From Fimbriimonadaceae bacterium (GTDB taxonomy: Bacteria > Armatimonadota > Fimbriimonadia > Fimbriimonadales > Fimbriimonadaceae), in contig JAKRSE010000395.1 of assembly GCA_022402505.1 (NCBI GenBank), positions 1 to 5,526 on the forward strand: a DNA stretch of 5,526 nucleotides, given 5' to 3'. The first letter of the stretch is position 1. Every line of letters begins with the position of its first letter. Shown one piece after another: positions 1 through 5,247 of this stretch. The position numbers and the translations under genes are program-made. A model generated the notes under the pieces. The model was not told the origin of the DNA. It saw only the letters and a list, made by a program, of their open reading frames with translations, and made no database searches.

Positions 1-864
1 CCGGGCGTTGAACGGCGAGATCGCCTGGCCCTGGTCGCGCAGGGTCTGGACCCTCGCCTTCAGGCCGAACGCCACGTTCCCCAGGCCCGGAAAGTTTCCG
101 AAGACCTCCCAGAACTTGAGGCCGTGGTAGCTCGGGTCAGGTTCGGTGAAATTGGTGTGCCGGCCCTGGCCCCAGTCGAAGTTGCCGCCATCGACCGCGA
201 TTCCGGCGATCGCCGTGCCGTGGCCGCCGGCGAACTTGGTGAGGCTGCTGACCACCACCGCCGCGCCATAGTCGAAGGGCTTCACCAGATAGGCGGTCGG
301 CAGGGTGTTGTCGATGACCAGCGGAATCCCCTCCCGGCGCCCGAGCGCAGCGACCTCTTCGATCGGGAAAGTGTCCACCTTCGGATTGCCCACCGTCTCG
401 GCATAGTAGGCCTTCGTCCTTTCATTGGTCGCCTTCAGGAAGTTCTCCGGATCGCTCGGATCGACGAAGTGGACCTTGATCCCCATCTTCGGCAGGGTGT
501 AGTGGAGCAGGTTGTAGGTTCCGCCGTACAGGCTGGTGCTGCTGACCAGCTCATCTCCGGCCTCCAGGATCGTCGTGAGGGCCAGGGTCTCTGCTGCCTG
601 ACCGCTGGCCGCCGCCACTGCGTGGGTTCCACCCTCCAGAGCCGCCACCCGACCTTCGAGAACGGCCGTAGTGGGGTTCATGATCCGGGTGTAGATGTTG
701 CCGAACTCCTGGAGCCCGAACAGCCGCGCCGCGTGGGCGGTGTCATCAAAGAGGTAGCTCGTGGTCTGGTAGATCGGCACCGCCCGGCTCTTGGTGCTCG
801 GGTCGCCGTCGTGCCCGGCGTGGAGCGCCAGGGTCTCAAACGATTTCTGAATCTCGCTGGACAT
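1..864 (-). CDS. metY: O-acetylhomoserine sulfhydrylase (MetY-type), N-terminal 288 residues, cut by window edge
   Basis: Cytoplasmic PLP enzyme of the Cys/Met metabolism family. It makes homocysteine (or methionine) from O-acetylhomoserine and sulfide (or methanethiol). Reading the minus strand from ATG 862-864 gives an unbroken frame to the left edge. The start region reads FETLALHAGHDGDP, then AVPIYQTTSY (about residues 29-37), the phosphate-binding YTRIMNPT (58-65), the SGQAAE segment (87-92), IDNT with the cofactor-contacting Asp185, and SLTKFAGGHG with the PLP Schiff-base lysine at 210. The long insert LFGLQEFGNIYTR is typical of MetY rather than MetB/MetC. Family members are about 430 residues, so roughly a third is missing beyond the window. 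Little Shine-Dalgarno sequence precedes the ATG, and no in-frame upstream start codon is visible nearby. A SAM-type riboswitch is not recognisable upstream. Family assignment is firm; the choice between sulfhydrylase and gamma-lyase/synthase substrates is inference. Confidence 0.93.
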   Translation of the reverse strand, partial: MSSEIQKSFETLALHAGHDGDPSTKSRAVPIYQTTSYLFDDTAHAARLFGLQEFGNIYTRIMNPTTAVLEGRVAALEGGTHAVAAASGQAAETLALTTILEAGDELVSSTSLYGGTYNLLHYTLPKMGIKVHFVDPSDPENFLKATNERTKAYYAETVGNPKVDTFPIEEVAALGRREGIPLVIDNTLPTAYLVKPFDYGAAVVVSSLTKFAGGHGTAIAGIAVDGGNFDWGQGRHTNFTEPDPSYHGLKFWEVFGNFPGLGNVAFGLKARVQTLRDQGQAISPFNAR

Positions 865-1130
865 CGGGAGGTAGTATGCAGCGTCGATTGTTGCCCAGCG
901 AAGGGGTCCCGAACCAGTTCGAGCTTGCACTAATAGTCAAGAGTCACACGTCGTCGTTCGTTTGTTTCGATATGCGCTCCTTCTCCAGCACTTCCAAAGG
1001 AAGGTTAGCCCCACGCCCCTCATGTGAAACATCGGGACCGCTTGCATCCATATTGTGGGACACTTGCCTGTCCTGATGAGATTCAGTAAGAACTTCCTGC
1101 TTATTGCCTCTGTTCTGATCAGCTCTATCT
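865..1130. other. Divergent spacer between metY and the secreted-protein gene
   Basis: No convincing gene. It must hold the promoters for the two divergent neighbours, but no clear -35/-10 pair stands out on either strand. On the minus strand there is a small hairpin at 1058-1073 (GGACA / TGTCC, six-base loop). It is enclosed by a possible long-range pairing of CTCAT (1076-1080 as read on the minus strand) with ATGAG (1019-1023). I looked for the conserved core of SAM-I, SAM-II, SAM-IV and SAH riboswitches, which are common before met genes, and did not find it. The spacer is visibly less GC-rich than the coding regions. Confidence 0.5.
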
Positions 1131-2030
1131 GTGAGAAAACTCCTCCACAAGCTGATTCTCCCTTCGCTGATGGTCATCCCCACCGGCAGTGCCTATGCAC
1201 AGACACTCTCTCAGGTGGTCCCCAGCACCTCCCCAGGGCACAATGTCTTCCAGTACACGGGGGCGGACAACCCCTTTCTGTACGAGGGTTCGCCGAGCCG
1301 GACATGGTCCGTCGCCGGTCCCATGCAGATCCAAGTGGCAGTGGGCGGGGGCTTCGCAAAAACCCTGTTCCCCGGAGACGGCCAAGGCGGACTGGGTTCG
1401 GCCTATTCGATGAACGCGGCCAAGCCAGCTTTCGTGTGGGTTGGAAGTGCGGCCAACCCCGGCCCGCCGACGGTCACAGGACAGATCACCGTCCGCGAGT
1501 TCTACAAGAGAAACGCCTATACGAACACCGTTGCCTGGGACCCCGAACCGATCTCAAGCATGTGGATTGACGCCAGGTTCCAACGGTCCAGCCCACTTCA
1601 GGAACTGTTCAACATCCTCCCGACCCCTGAAACAATGGGGGCACTGAACAACAATCCCGGATACTTCATCCCGAACCCTCTCGGGGCCTCCGTTGTTGAG
1701 TCTGAAGGAGTCACGACTGACCCGGATCACATCTATGTCCCAGAGTCTGCCTTCTTGTCCTCCACGGCAGCATGGACCCCTTTCTATCCCCATGGGGTCA
1801 ACCCCGCCGGCTTGGCCATCACCGGCTGGACGAAGACCGGAACGTATTCCTACAAGGCCATCGTTTCTGGGAACTGGACGAACGAGACCTACCTTGCCGC
1901 GGTGATCGATCACATGGCCTCATACAACGGCATTGCCGACGTGTACATCCACTCAAGGGTCAAGCTCCGCGCGGTCATCACCCATATTGGCGGGGTCAGC
2001 ACTGGCGTCACTGTGCCCACGAGCCCGTAG
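1131..2030 (+). CDS. Secreted protein of unknown function (299 aa, Sec signal peptide)
   Basis: Not recognised. The frame begins with GTG at 1131. An in-frame TGA at 1116-1118 rules out a longer N-terminus, and the later in-frame ATG (1170) would destroy the signal sequence. Residues 1-23 form a Sec signal peptide: basic MRKLLHK, hydrophobic LILPSLMVI, then a good signal peptidase I site AYA before QT. The mature part (about 276 residues) has no cysteine, many Gly/Pro/Ser/Thr/Asn and aromatic residues, and alternating short hydrophobic stretches (e.g. IQVAVGGG, TVTGQITVREF, KLRAVITHIGG). This suggests an extracytoplasmic beta-rich fold. No repeat, anchor, sorting signal or catalytic motif is visible. 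No Shine-Dalgarno is seen before the GTG. Codon third positions look less uniformly G/C than in the pilin genes downstream (more AGG, TCA, ACT, ATT), hinting at low expression or separate origin. It is separated from the pilin gene by 241 bp and is probably its own transcription unit. Confidence 0.72.
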   Translation: MRKLLHKLILPSLMVIPTGSAYAQTLSQVVPSTSPGHNVFQYTGADNPFLYEGSPSRTWSVAGPMQIQVAVGGGFAKTLFPGDGQGGLGSAYSMNAAKPAFVWVGSAANPGPPTVTGQITVREFYKRNAYTNTVAWDPEPISSMWIDARFQRSSPLQELFNILPTPETMGALNNNPGYFIPNPLGASVVESEGVTTDPDHIYVPESAFLSSTAAWTPFYPHGVNPAGLAITGWTKTGTYSYKAIVSGNWTNETYLAAVIDHMASYNGIADVYIHSRVKLRAVITHIGGVSTGVTVPTSP

Positions 2031-2176
2031 GTGTCTCGTTCCCGGGTAAGAGGCTCATGAGGCTTGCCGAACTAATGCTTCCGCGTCTTGAGCAAAACTC
2101 TTGCCAACAATTCTTGATCCAGAGCAAATCCAGGAAGAGTGTGGTAAGGTACGGGGAGAGTGCTGAACGGCCCAAC
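2031..2176. other. Upstream part of spacer before first pilin gene; likely promoter region
   Basis: No gene. It presumably carries the promoter of the downstream pilin gene. A weak extended -10-like element TGGTAAGGT lies at about 2143-2151, but no properly spaced -35 box accompanies it, so no promoter is called. No terminator hairpin with a T-tract follows the stop codon at 2030. Confidence 0.3.
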
Positions 2177-2259
2177 GGCGGACCGGACTGAAGGTCGGCC
2201 GCCATGGCTGATCAGCAGTCGACCTTCGCAGGCCGCCTGTACGGTCAGGCCTTCCTGCG
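2177..2259 (+). promoter_or_regulatory. Structured 5' leader of the first pilin gene (two hairpins)
   Basis: Two hairpins can be drawn just before the pilin start. The first pairs GGCG (2177-2180) with CGCC (2200-2203) and GACC (2181-2184) with GGTC (2193-2196). It has a three-base bulge (2197-2199) and an eight-base loop. The second pairs CGCAGG (2227-2232) with CCTGCG (2254-2259) and, across a small internal loop, GCCTG (2235-2239) with CAGGC (2246-2250), with loop TACGGT. The second ends 12 bases before the ATG at 2272, so it could influence ribosome access. The pairings are seen in the sequence; a regulatory role is inference. Confidence 0.4.
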
Positions 2260-2275
2260 GGACATGGAAACATGA
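2204..2275 (+). CDS. Possible 23-codon leader peptide overlapping the pilin start
   Basis: ATG at 2204 opens a 23-codon frame whose TGA (2273-2275) overlaps the pilin ATG (2272-2274) in an ATGA arrangement. The ATG has an AAGG (2191-2194) nine bases upstream, a better ribosome-binding site than the pilin start itself has. The peptide ends in AFLRDMET. The leader of the second pilin gene has an open frame ending TFLRPATRQ with its stop in the same overlap, but no ATG. If translated, this would couple translation of the leader to the pilin. ATGA at a start codon followed by AAA is automatic, and 23 open codons are not rare in GC-rich DNA, so this may be chance. Confidence 0.25.
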   Translation: MADQQSTFAGRLYGQAFLRDMET

Positions 2276-3177
2276 AACGTGCATTCACACTGATTGAGCT
2301 TCTCGTGGTCATTGCGATCATCGCAATCCTCGCCGCCATCCTGTTCCCCGTCTTCGCCCAGGCCAAGGAGGCCGCCAAGAAGACTCAGGGCCTCGCCCAG
2401 ATGAAGCAGATCGGCACCGCCGCTCAGATCTACGCGGGCGACTACGACGATGCCCTGCCGGCCTGGCATGAGTGCTTCGCGTTCCGCGACACGGCTCCCG
2501 GGTCGACAGGCACCTATGCCACCTACTGGGGCAACCCGCTCTGCGCCGGATCGGAGCTGTGGTCCGCACCTCGCATGTTCGACGCCAAGCTCAGCCCCTA
2601 CGTCAAGAATGGACGACCTGAAGCGGGCAGCCGCGAAGGCATCTGGCGCAGCCCGGGCCGCGAAGGCTACGTCGGCGGCTCCATCGGCCTCCACCAGCTC
2701 GCCATGTGGGATCCCTCCAGCTGGGTGTCCGGCGGAGTCTGCCAGGTCGGAACCTCCACCAGCGTGTGGAGCGGCTGCTACTTCTTCCCGCAGCTGGGCC
2801 AGATCGAGAACGTCTCGGAGAAGCTGTACCTCGGCGACTCCGGAACCGCCGTCCGACTGGAGCCGAACTACTTCCTGAACGGTTATGGAGAGGCCTTTGT
2901 GCCGACCTACAGCGGCTACCGAGGCAACACCTGGGGCAAGTGGTGGCGCTACGGCAAGGACGGAGCCAACCACGTCCGGTTCGACAGCAGCGCCCGGTTC
3001 ATCAAGGGCGATGTCCTCGTGCCGAACCCCGGCAAGAACCCGGGAACGTTCACCTACCCGGCCGCCGTTTCCGGCTCCCTCTATTGCGCCGGCGCCAAGT
3101 ATCAGGCTGCCCTTCCCCGAACGGAGCAGTTCCTCTCGAACTTCGCGCTCAACAACTTCGGCCGAACCTGCAACTGA
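2272..3177 (+). CDS. Type IV pilin-like (pseudopilin) protein, module A, 301 aa
   Basis: Exported protein with a class III (prepilin) signal. The leader is MKRA, cut before Phe5, followed by FTLIELLVVIAIIAILAAIL with the conserved Glu at +5 (residue 9). The helix at about 10-28 is the membrane and pilus-assembly segment. Ala rather than the usual Gly is at -1. After FPVFAQAK comes an amphipathic helix (31-53, KQIGTAAQIY) and DYDD (57-60), then a large globular domain with PYVKNG (109-114), GIWRSP (123-128) and a C-terminal NHVRFDSSARF (233-243). These correspond to the PYvKn, W-CP and H-x-DG stations of the large DUF1559/H-X9-DG pseudopilin-like family, but the usual Cys of the CP station and the DG-H motif are lost. 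Six cysteines (68, 91, 157, 169, 272, 300) may form disulfides. The start is set by the leader. GGGA (2259-2262) is the only weak ribosome site. Likely processed by a prepilin peptidase encoded elsewhere. Role (minor pilin, surface protein or secretion pseudopilin) is unknown. Confidence 0.9.
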   Translation: MKRAFTLIELLVVIAIIAILAAILFPVFAQAKEAAKKTQGLAQMKQIGTAAQIYAGDYDDALPAWHECFAFRDTAPGSTGTYATYWGNPLCAGSELWSAPRMFDAKLSPYVKNGRPEAGSREGIWRSPGREGYVGGSIGLHQLAMWDPSSWVSGGVCQVGTSTSVWSGCYFFPQLGQIENVSEKLYLGDSGTAVRLEPNYFLNGYGEAFVPTYSGYRGNTWGKWWRYGKDGANHVRFDSSARFIKGDVLVPNPGKNPGTFTYPAAVSGSLYCAGAKYQAALPRTEQFLSNFALNNFGRTCN

Positions 3178-3180
3178 TCC

Positions 3181-3200
3181 GAAGGCCGGAAACGGCCTTC
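3181..3200 (+). terminator. Stem-loop 1 after the first pilin gene (GAAA tetraloop)
   Basis: A perfect 8-bp stem, GAAGGCCG pairing with CGGCCTTC, closed by a GAAA (GNRA) tetraloop, lies just after the pilin stop codon. No T-tract follows, so by itself it is more likely a 3'-end stabiliser or part of a tandem terminator than a classical intrinsic terminator. Confidence 0.55.
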
Positions 3201-3210
3201 ACGACCTCTC

Positions 3211-3239
3211 CACGCTCTCCGGCCCAGCCGGAGGGCGTG
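3211..3239 (+). terminator. Stem-loop 2: candidate intrinsic terminator/attenuator between pilin and lipoprotein genes
   Basis: A 13-bp stem (CACGCTCTCCGGC with GCCGGAGGGCGTG, one G-T wobble) around a three-base loop CCA, followed by GCTTTCATCC. The short T-run makes partial termination plausible. It sits 27 bases before the start of the 62-aa lipoprotein, so it could lower lipoprotein expression relative to the pilin, or end the pilin transcript altogether. Confidence 0.6.
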
Positions 3240-3266
3240 CTTTCATCCAAACAAGCACCTCAGACC

Positions 3267-3455
3267 ATGAAGAAAGTCCTCGCCTCCGCCTTCGCTCTCG
3301 CGGCAGCCGCCCTCATCTGCGGCTGTGGAGAACCGGAGCCGCTCACCCCCGAAGAATCTGCTGCCAAGGTCCGTGAAGCCAACGAGGCGGCCATGGACAG
3401 CCCCACCAGCGGCGCGGCCAACCCTGCCGCCGCCGAAGCCCCGATCGAGCGATGA
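3267..3455 (+). CDS. Small lipoprotein, 62 aa (module A)
   Basis: MKKVLASAFALAAAALICGC is a lipoprotein signal peptide: two lysines, an Ala/Leu-rich core, and a lipobox ICGC with the lipidated Cys at 20. A second Cys at 18 (-2 position) is unusual. The mature chain is only about 43 residues. It opens CGEPEPLTPEE and continues as a Glu/Ala-rich, probably helical stretch (SAAKVREANEAAM), then a Pro/Ala-rich tail. The opening resembles that of the 47-aa lipoprotein of module B (CGGGEPTPAQQ). No ribosome site is evident. Its stop overlaps the start of the next lipoprotein gene by ATGA, so the two are probably co-translated. No enzymatic function is likely at this size. A role as an envelope partner of the adjacent pilin-like protein is inference from position only. 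Confidence 0.7.
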   Translation: MKKVLASAFALAAAALICGCGEPEPLTPEESAAKVREANEAAMDSPTSGAANPAAAEAPIER

Positions 3456-3898
3456 CACGAGCCCGTGTGCTGGCTGCCCTGGCCGGTCTCATCCTTCTCG
3501 CCGCTCTCGCAGGCTGTGGCGGACCACAGGCCGGAGCAGGCCCGGCCCCGGACACCGGCGCCGGAGGTGATGCCGGACCGCTCCTGGAGACGAAATTCGA
3601 CTCGAAGCCGGTCTACGGAACCTTCTCGGCCCAAGGAGAGGCCGGCCTCTACCAGCTCACGGTGCAGGAAGACGGTCCCGTGACCCTCAGCCTCAAGCCG
3701 GAAGAGGGGGAGGCAGAGGAGATCTTTTCAGGCCGCCAGACTCAGACCTTCGATGGAATCCGGGTCGTCGTCTCGAAGGCCAAGGGCAAGCCGACGGAAG
3801 CCGAAATCTACTACAAGGCGCTGGAGAACGGCTATGAGTTCAAGTCGGCGAGACTGATCGAGCTCGAAGAGCACCCGACCACGTTCCAAGCCCCCTGA
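3452..3898 (+). CDS. Lipoprotein of unknown function, 148 aa (module A)
   Basis: Starts at the ATG inside the ATGA overlap with the preceding lipoprotein gene. The signal is MTRARVLAALAGLILLAALAGC: two arginines, a Leu/Ala core, and a canonical LAGC lipobox with Cys22. Residues 23-43 are a Gly/Ala/Pro linker, typical of a tether. The remaining ~105 residues look like a compact beta-rich domain (VYGTFSAQ, GLYQLTVQEDGPVTLSLKP, GIRVVVSKAKG, AEIYYKALENGYEFKSARLIELEEH), ending TTFQAP. It has many Glu and Lys residues and no Cys after the lipobox. I do not recognise the domain. The context suggests membrane-anchored work alongside the pilin-like proteins. No counterpart of this gene follows the second pilin within the window. 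Confidence 0.8.
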   Translation: MTRARVLAALAGLILLAALAGCGGPQAGAGPAPDTGAGGDAGPLLETKFDSKPVYGTFSAQGEAGLYQLTVQEDGPVTLSLKPEEGEAEEIFSGRQTQTFDGIRVVVSKAKGKPTEAEIYYKALENGYEFKSARLIELEEHPTTFQAP

Positions 3899-4137
3899 GC
3901 TCGACCTGGCAGGCGCGGAGAAGGGACGCCCGACAGACCGGTTCCCCGTGCGCGGCTTCGCTGAGCCAGGGGCAGAGGTATGGCATTGTTGCGCATTCTC
4001 TGTGGCACAGTGCTCAACCTCCACTTTTTGGTCTTGATTCTCCCGAAAAAATCGTGTACCTTGTCGAAGCTGGCATCAGGGTCGATTCCGGGGCTTTACG
4101 TCTCCGTGAAGACCTTCTTGAGGCCCGCGACACGGCA
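3899..4137. other. Spacer between modules A and B
   Basis: No gene. An imperfect hairpin lies at 3944-3972: CCCC with GGGG, then GGCT with AGCC around loop TCGCTG, with six unpaired bases on the 5' side only. It has no T-tract and is a poor terminator. The stretch from about 3990 to 4060 is relatively AT-rich, as expected for a promoter. The last 27 bases resemble the leader of the first pilin gene. Confidence 0.4.
4034..4062 (+). promoter_or_regulatory. Candidate sigma-70-type promoter for module B
   Basis: TTGATT (4034-4039) and TACCTT (4057-4062) are separated by exactly 17 bases, within the most AT-rich part of the spacer. The -35 is a good match and the -10 is weak (T1, A2 and final T only). 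It would give a leader of roughly 70 bases before the pilin ATG at 4138. Consensus usage in this organism is unknown. Confidence 0.3.
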
Positions 4138-5037
4138 ATGAAAAAGGCCTTTACTCTCATTGAACTCCTCGTGGTCATTGCGATCATCGCGATCCTCGCC
4201 GCCATCCTCTTCCCCGTCTTCGCCCAGGCGAAGACCGCCGCCAAGCAGACTCAGGCGATCAGCAACCTGAAGAACATCGGCACCGGATTCCAGATCTACA
4301 TGGCGGACTACGACGACACCTGGCCGCTCTGGTCGGCGGGCATGGGTTGCGACGCTGCCACCTGTCCGGCCCCTCCCGGCGAGAGCGGCGGCAGCTCGGT
4401 CTTCGCCCTGCGCTTCATGTTCCCCAAGCTGGTCGATCCCTACATCAAGAACGGAGCGAACAGCCGAACCGGTGAGCTGAACGGAATCTGGGCGAGCCCC
4501 CTGAGCAAGCCGCTCCTCAGCTCGATCAGCAACACCTTCGCCTACAACCACTGGACCCTCGGCGGCTTCAGCACCTGCGCCCGCACCATCAACCTGCTGC
4601 CAGCCAGCAACGCGACCTGCTTCGGCCGAACCACCGCCGCCTACGCGGAGTTTGCCGACACCGCCTACAACTTCCCGGCTCCGTCCACCGTCCTCGCCAA
4701 CCCGGCCGAGACGGTCGCCGTCCATGATGGCGCCCAGCTGAGCCGCCCGCCGCAGTTCCGAATCGCCTTCTCCACCACCGATGTCTCGAACATCGCCGTG
4801 TGGGGCCCCGGCGACCTGGGCAACGGCAACGTGTTCAACGCGAACGGCAGCCTCTCCACCGCTTCGGCCACCATCCGGCGCCTGATGTCGGGCAACCGGA
4901 CGGTCGTCAGCTACGCCGACAGCCACGTGAAGGTCGTGCCCACCGGCACCCTGTACCACGTGGACTATCGCAGCGACAAGTGGCGCGGCTCCCTCACCAA
5001 CAACCGGGGCTGGAGCCGAGACTGGGGCACCAATTGA
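4138..5037 (+). CDS. Type IV pilin-like (pseudopilin) protein, module B, 299 aa
   Basis: Paralogue of the first pilin-like protein. Leader MKKA is followed by FTLIELLVVIAIIAILAAIL (Glu9 at +5, Ala at -1), then FPVFAQAK, the helix KNIGTGFQIY (45-54) and DYDD (57-60). Later stations match the family: DPYIKNG (100-106), GIWASP (116-121), HDGAQL (196-201) and near the C-terminus VVSYADSHVKVV (256-267). The last is the usual ADGHVK motif with Ser for Gly. Four cysteines (71, 76, 147, 161). An in-frame GTG at 4054 could extend the N-terminus by 28 residues, but the ATG at 4138 gives the canonical four-residue leader and is preferred; GAGG at 4120-4123 is a distant possible ribosome site. The first 93 bases differ from the other pilin gene at only 12 positions, while the globular domains are far apart in sequence. 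The stop codon overlaps the next lipoprotein start. Probable substrate of a prepilin peptidase; function beyond that unknown. Confidence 0.9.
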   Translation: MKKAFTLIELLVVIAIIAILAAILFPVFAQAKTAAKQTQAISNLKNIGTGFQIYMADYDDTWPLWSAGMGCDAATCPAPPGESGGSSVFALRFMFPKLVDPYIKNGANSRTGELNGIWASPLSKPLLSSISNTFAYNHWTLGGFSTCARTINLLPASNATCFGRTTAAYAEFADTAYNFPAPSTVLANPAETVAVHDGAQLSRPPQFRIAFSTTDVSNIAVWGPGDLGNGNVFNANGSLSTASATIRRLMSGNRTVVSYADSHVKVVPTGTLYHVDYRSDKWRGSLTNNRGWSRDWGTN

Positions 5038-5177
5038 GGCTGCTCGGTCTGACCCTCCTGGCCGTGCTCGGCCTCACCCTCGCCGGATGCGGCGGGGGTG
5101 AGCCGACGCCGGCCCAGCAGGAGCAGGCGATCGAGGCCGAACAGGCCACTCAGGCCGCCGCTCCCGAAATGCAGTGA
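5034..5177 (+). CDS. Very small lipoprotein, 47 aa (module B), TTG start overlapping pilin stop
   Basis: Read from TTG at 5034, overlapping the pilin TGA (5035-5037) as TTGA, it gives MRLLGLTLLAVLGLTLAGCG: one Arg, a strong hydrophobic core, and a perfect LAGC lipobox with Cys19. No other start keeps the full signal peptide; a downstream in-frame GTG would remove half of it. The mature chain is about 29 residues, opening CGGGEPTPAQQ and continuing as a Gln/Glu/Ala-rich, likely helical stretch (EQAIEAEQATQ). Composition and opening resemble the 62-aa lipoprotein of module A. Translational coupling to the pilin is strongly suggested by the overlap. It is followed 16 bases later by a strong terminator. 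Easily missed by automatic annotation because of its length and TTG start. Confidence 0.65.
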   Translation: MRLLGLTLLAVLGLTLAGCGGGEPTPAQQEQAIEAEQATQAAAPEMQ

Positions 5178-5193
5178 ACCTGCTCTGAAAGCT

Positions 5194-5235
5194 CAGGCCG
5201 GCCTCCCGCTGGGGAGGCCGGCCTGTTCTGTCTTT
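5194..5235 (+). terminator. Strong intrinsic terminator ending module B
   Basis: A perfect 14-bp stem, CAGGCCGGCCTCCC (5194-5207) with GGGAGGCCGGCCTG (5212-5225), four-base loop GCTG, followed by TTCTGTCTTT. It lies between convergent genes. On the minus strand it is followed by AGCTTTCAGAG, so it may also act weakly for the VOC gene. Confidence 0.88.
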
Positions 5236-5247
5236 GGGGAGCCCCCC

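Noticed and set aside
124..933. Long plus-strand frame of 269 codons opposite metY
   Set aside because: It is the antisense shadow of a clearly recognisable PLP enzyme gene. Its Arg/Val/Gly-rich translation matches no protein style, and it arises from GC-rich codon bias.
876..1076. 66-codon plus-strand frame with GGAGG (867-871) four bases before its ATG
   Set aside because: The ribosome site looks good, but the peptide is Ser-rich with no domain, signal or family resemblance, and it fills the spacer where two divergent promoters must lie. Worth only a conservation check.
865..1130. SAM or SAH riboswitch before metY
   Set aside because: The conserved cores of SAM-I, SAM-II, SAM-IV and SAH aptamers could not be found on the minus strand.
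2245..2973. Long minus-strand frames opposite the pilin genes (also 4096-4959)
   Set aside because: Both are antisense to confident pilin-like genes and resemble each other only because the sense strands are paralogous and GC-biased.
2706..3455. Long plus-strand frame overlapping the first pilin and running into the 62-aa lipoprotein
   Set aside because: Only its last part, from ATG 3267, is credible (lipoprotein signal). The upstream part is an Arg/Pro-rich out-of-frame shadow of the pilin gene.
4054..4137. N-terminal extension of the second pilin from GTG 4054
   Set aside because: The 28 extra residues are not conserved in the first pilin, where an in-frame stop (2209-2211) precludes a similar extension. 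MKKA before FTLIE is the canonical leader.
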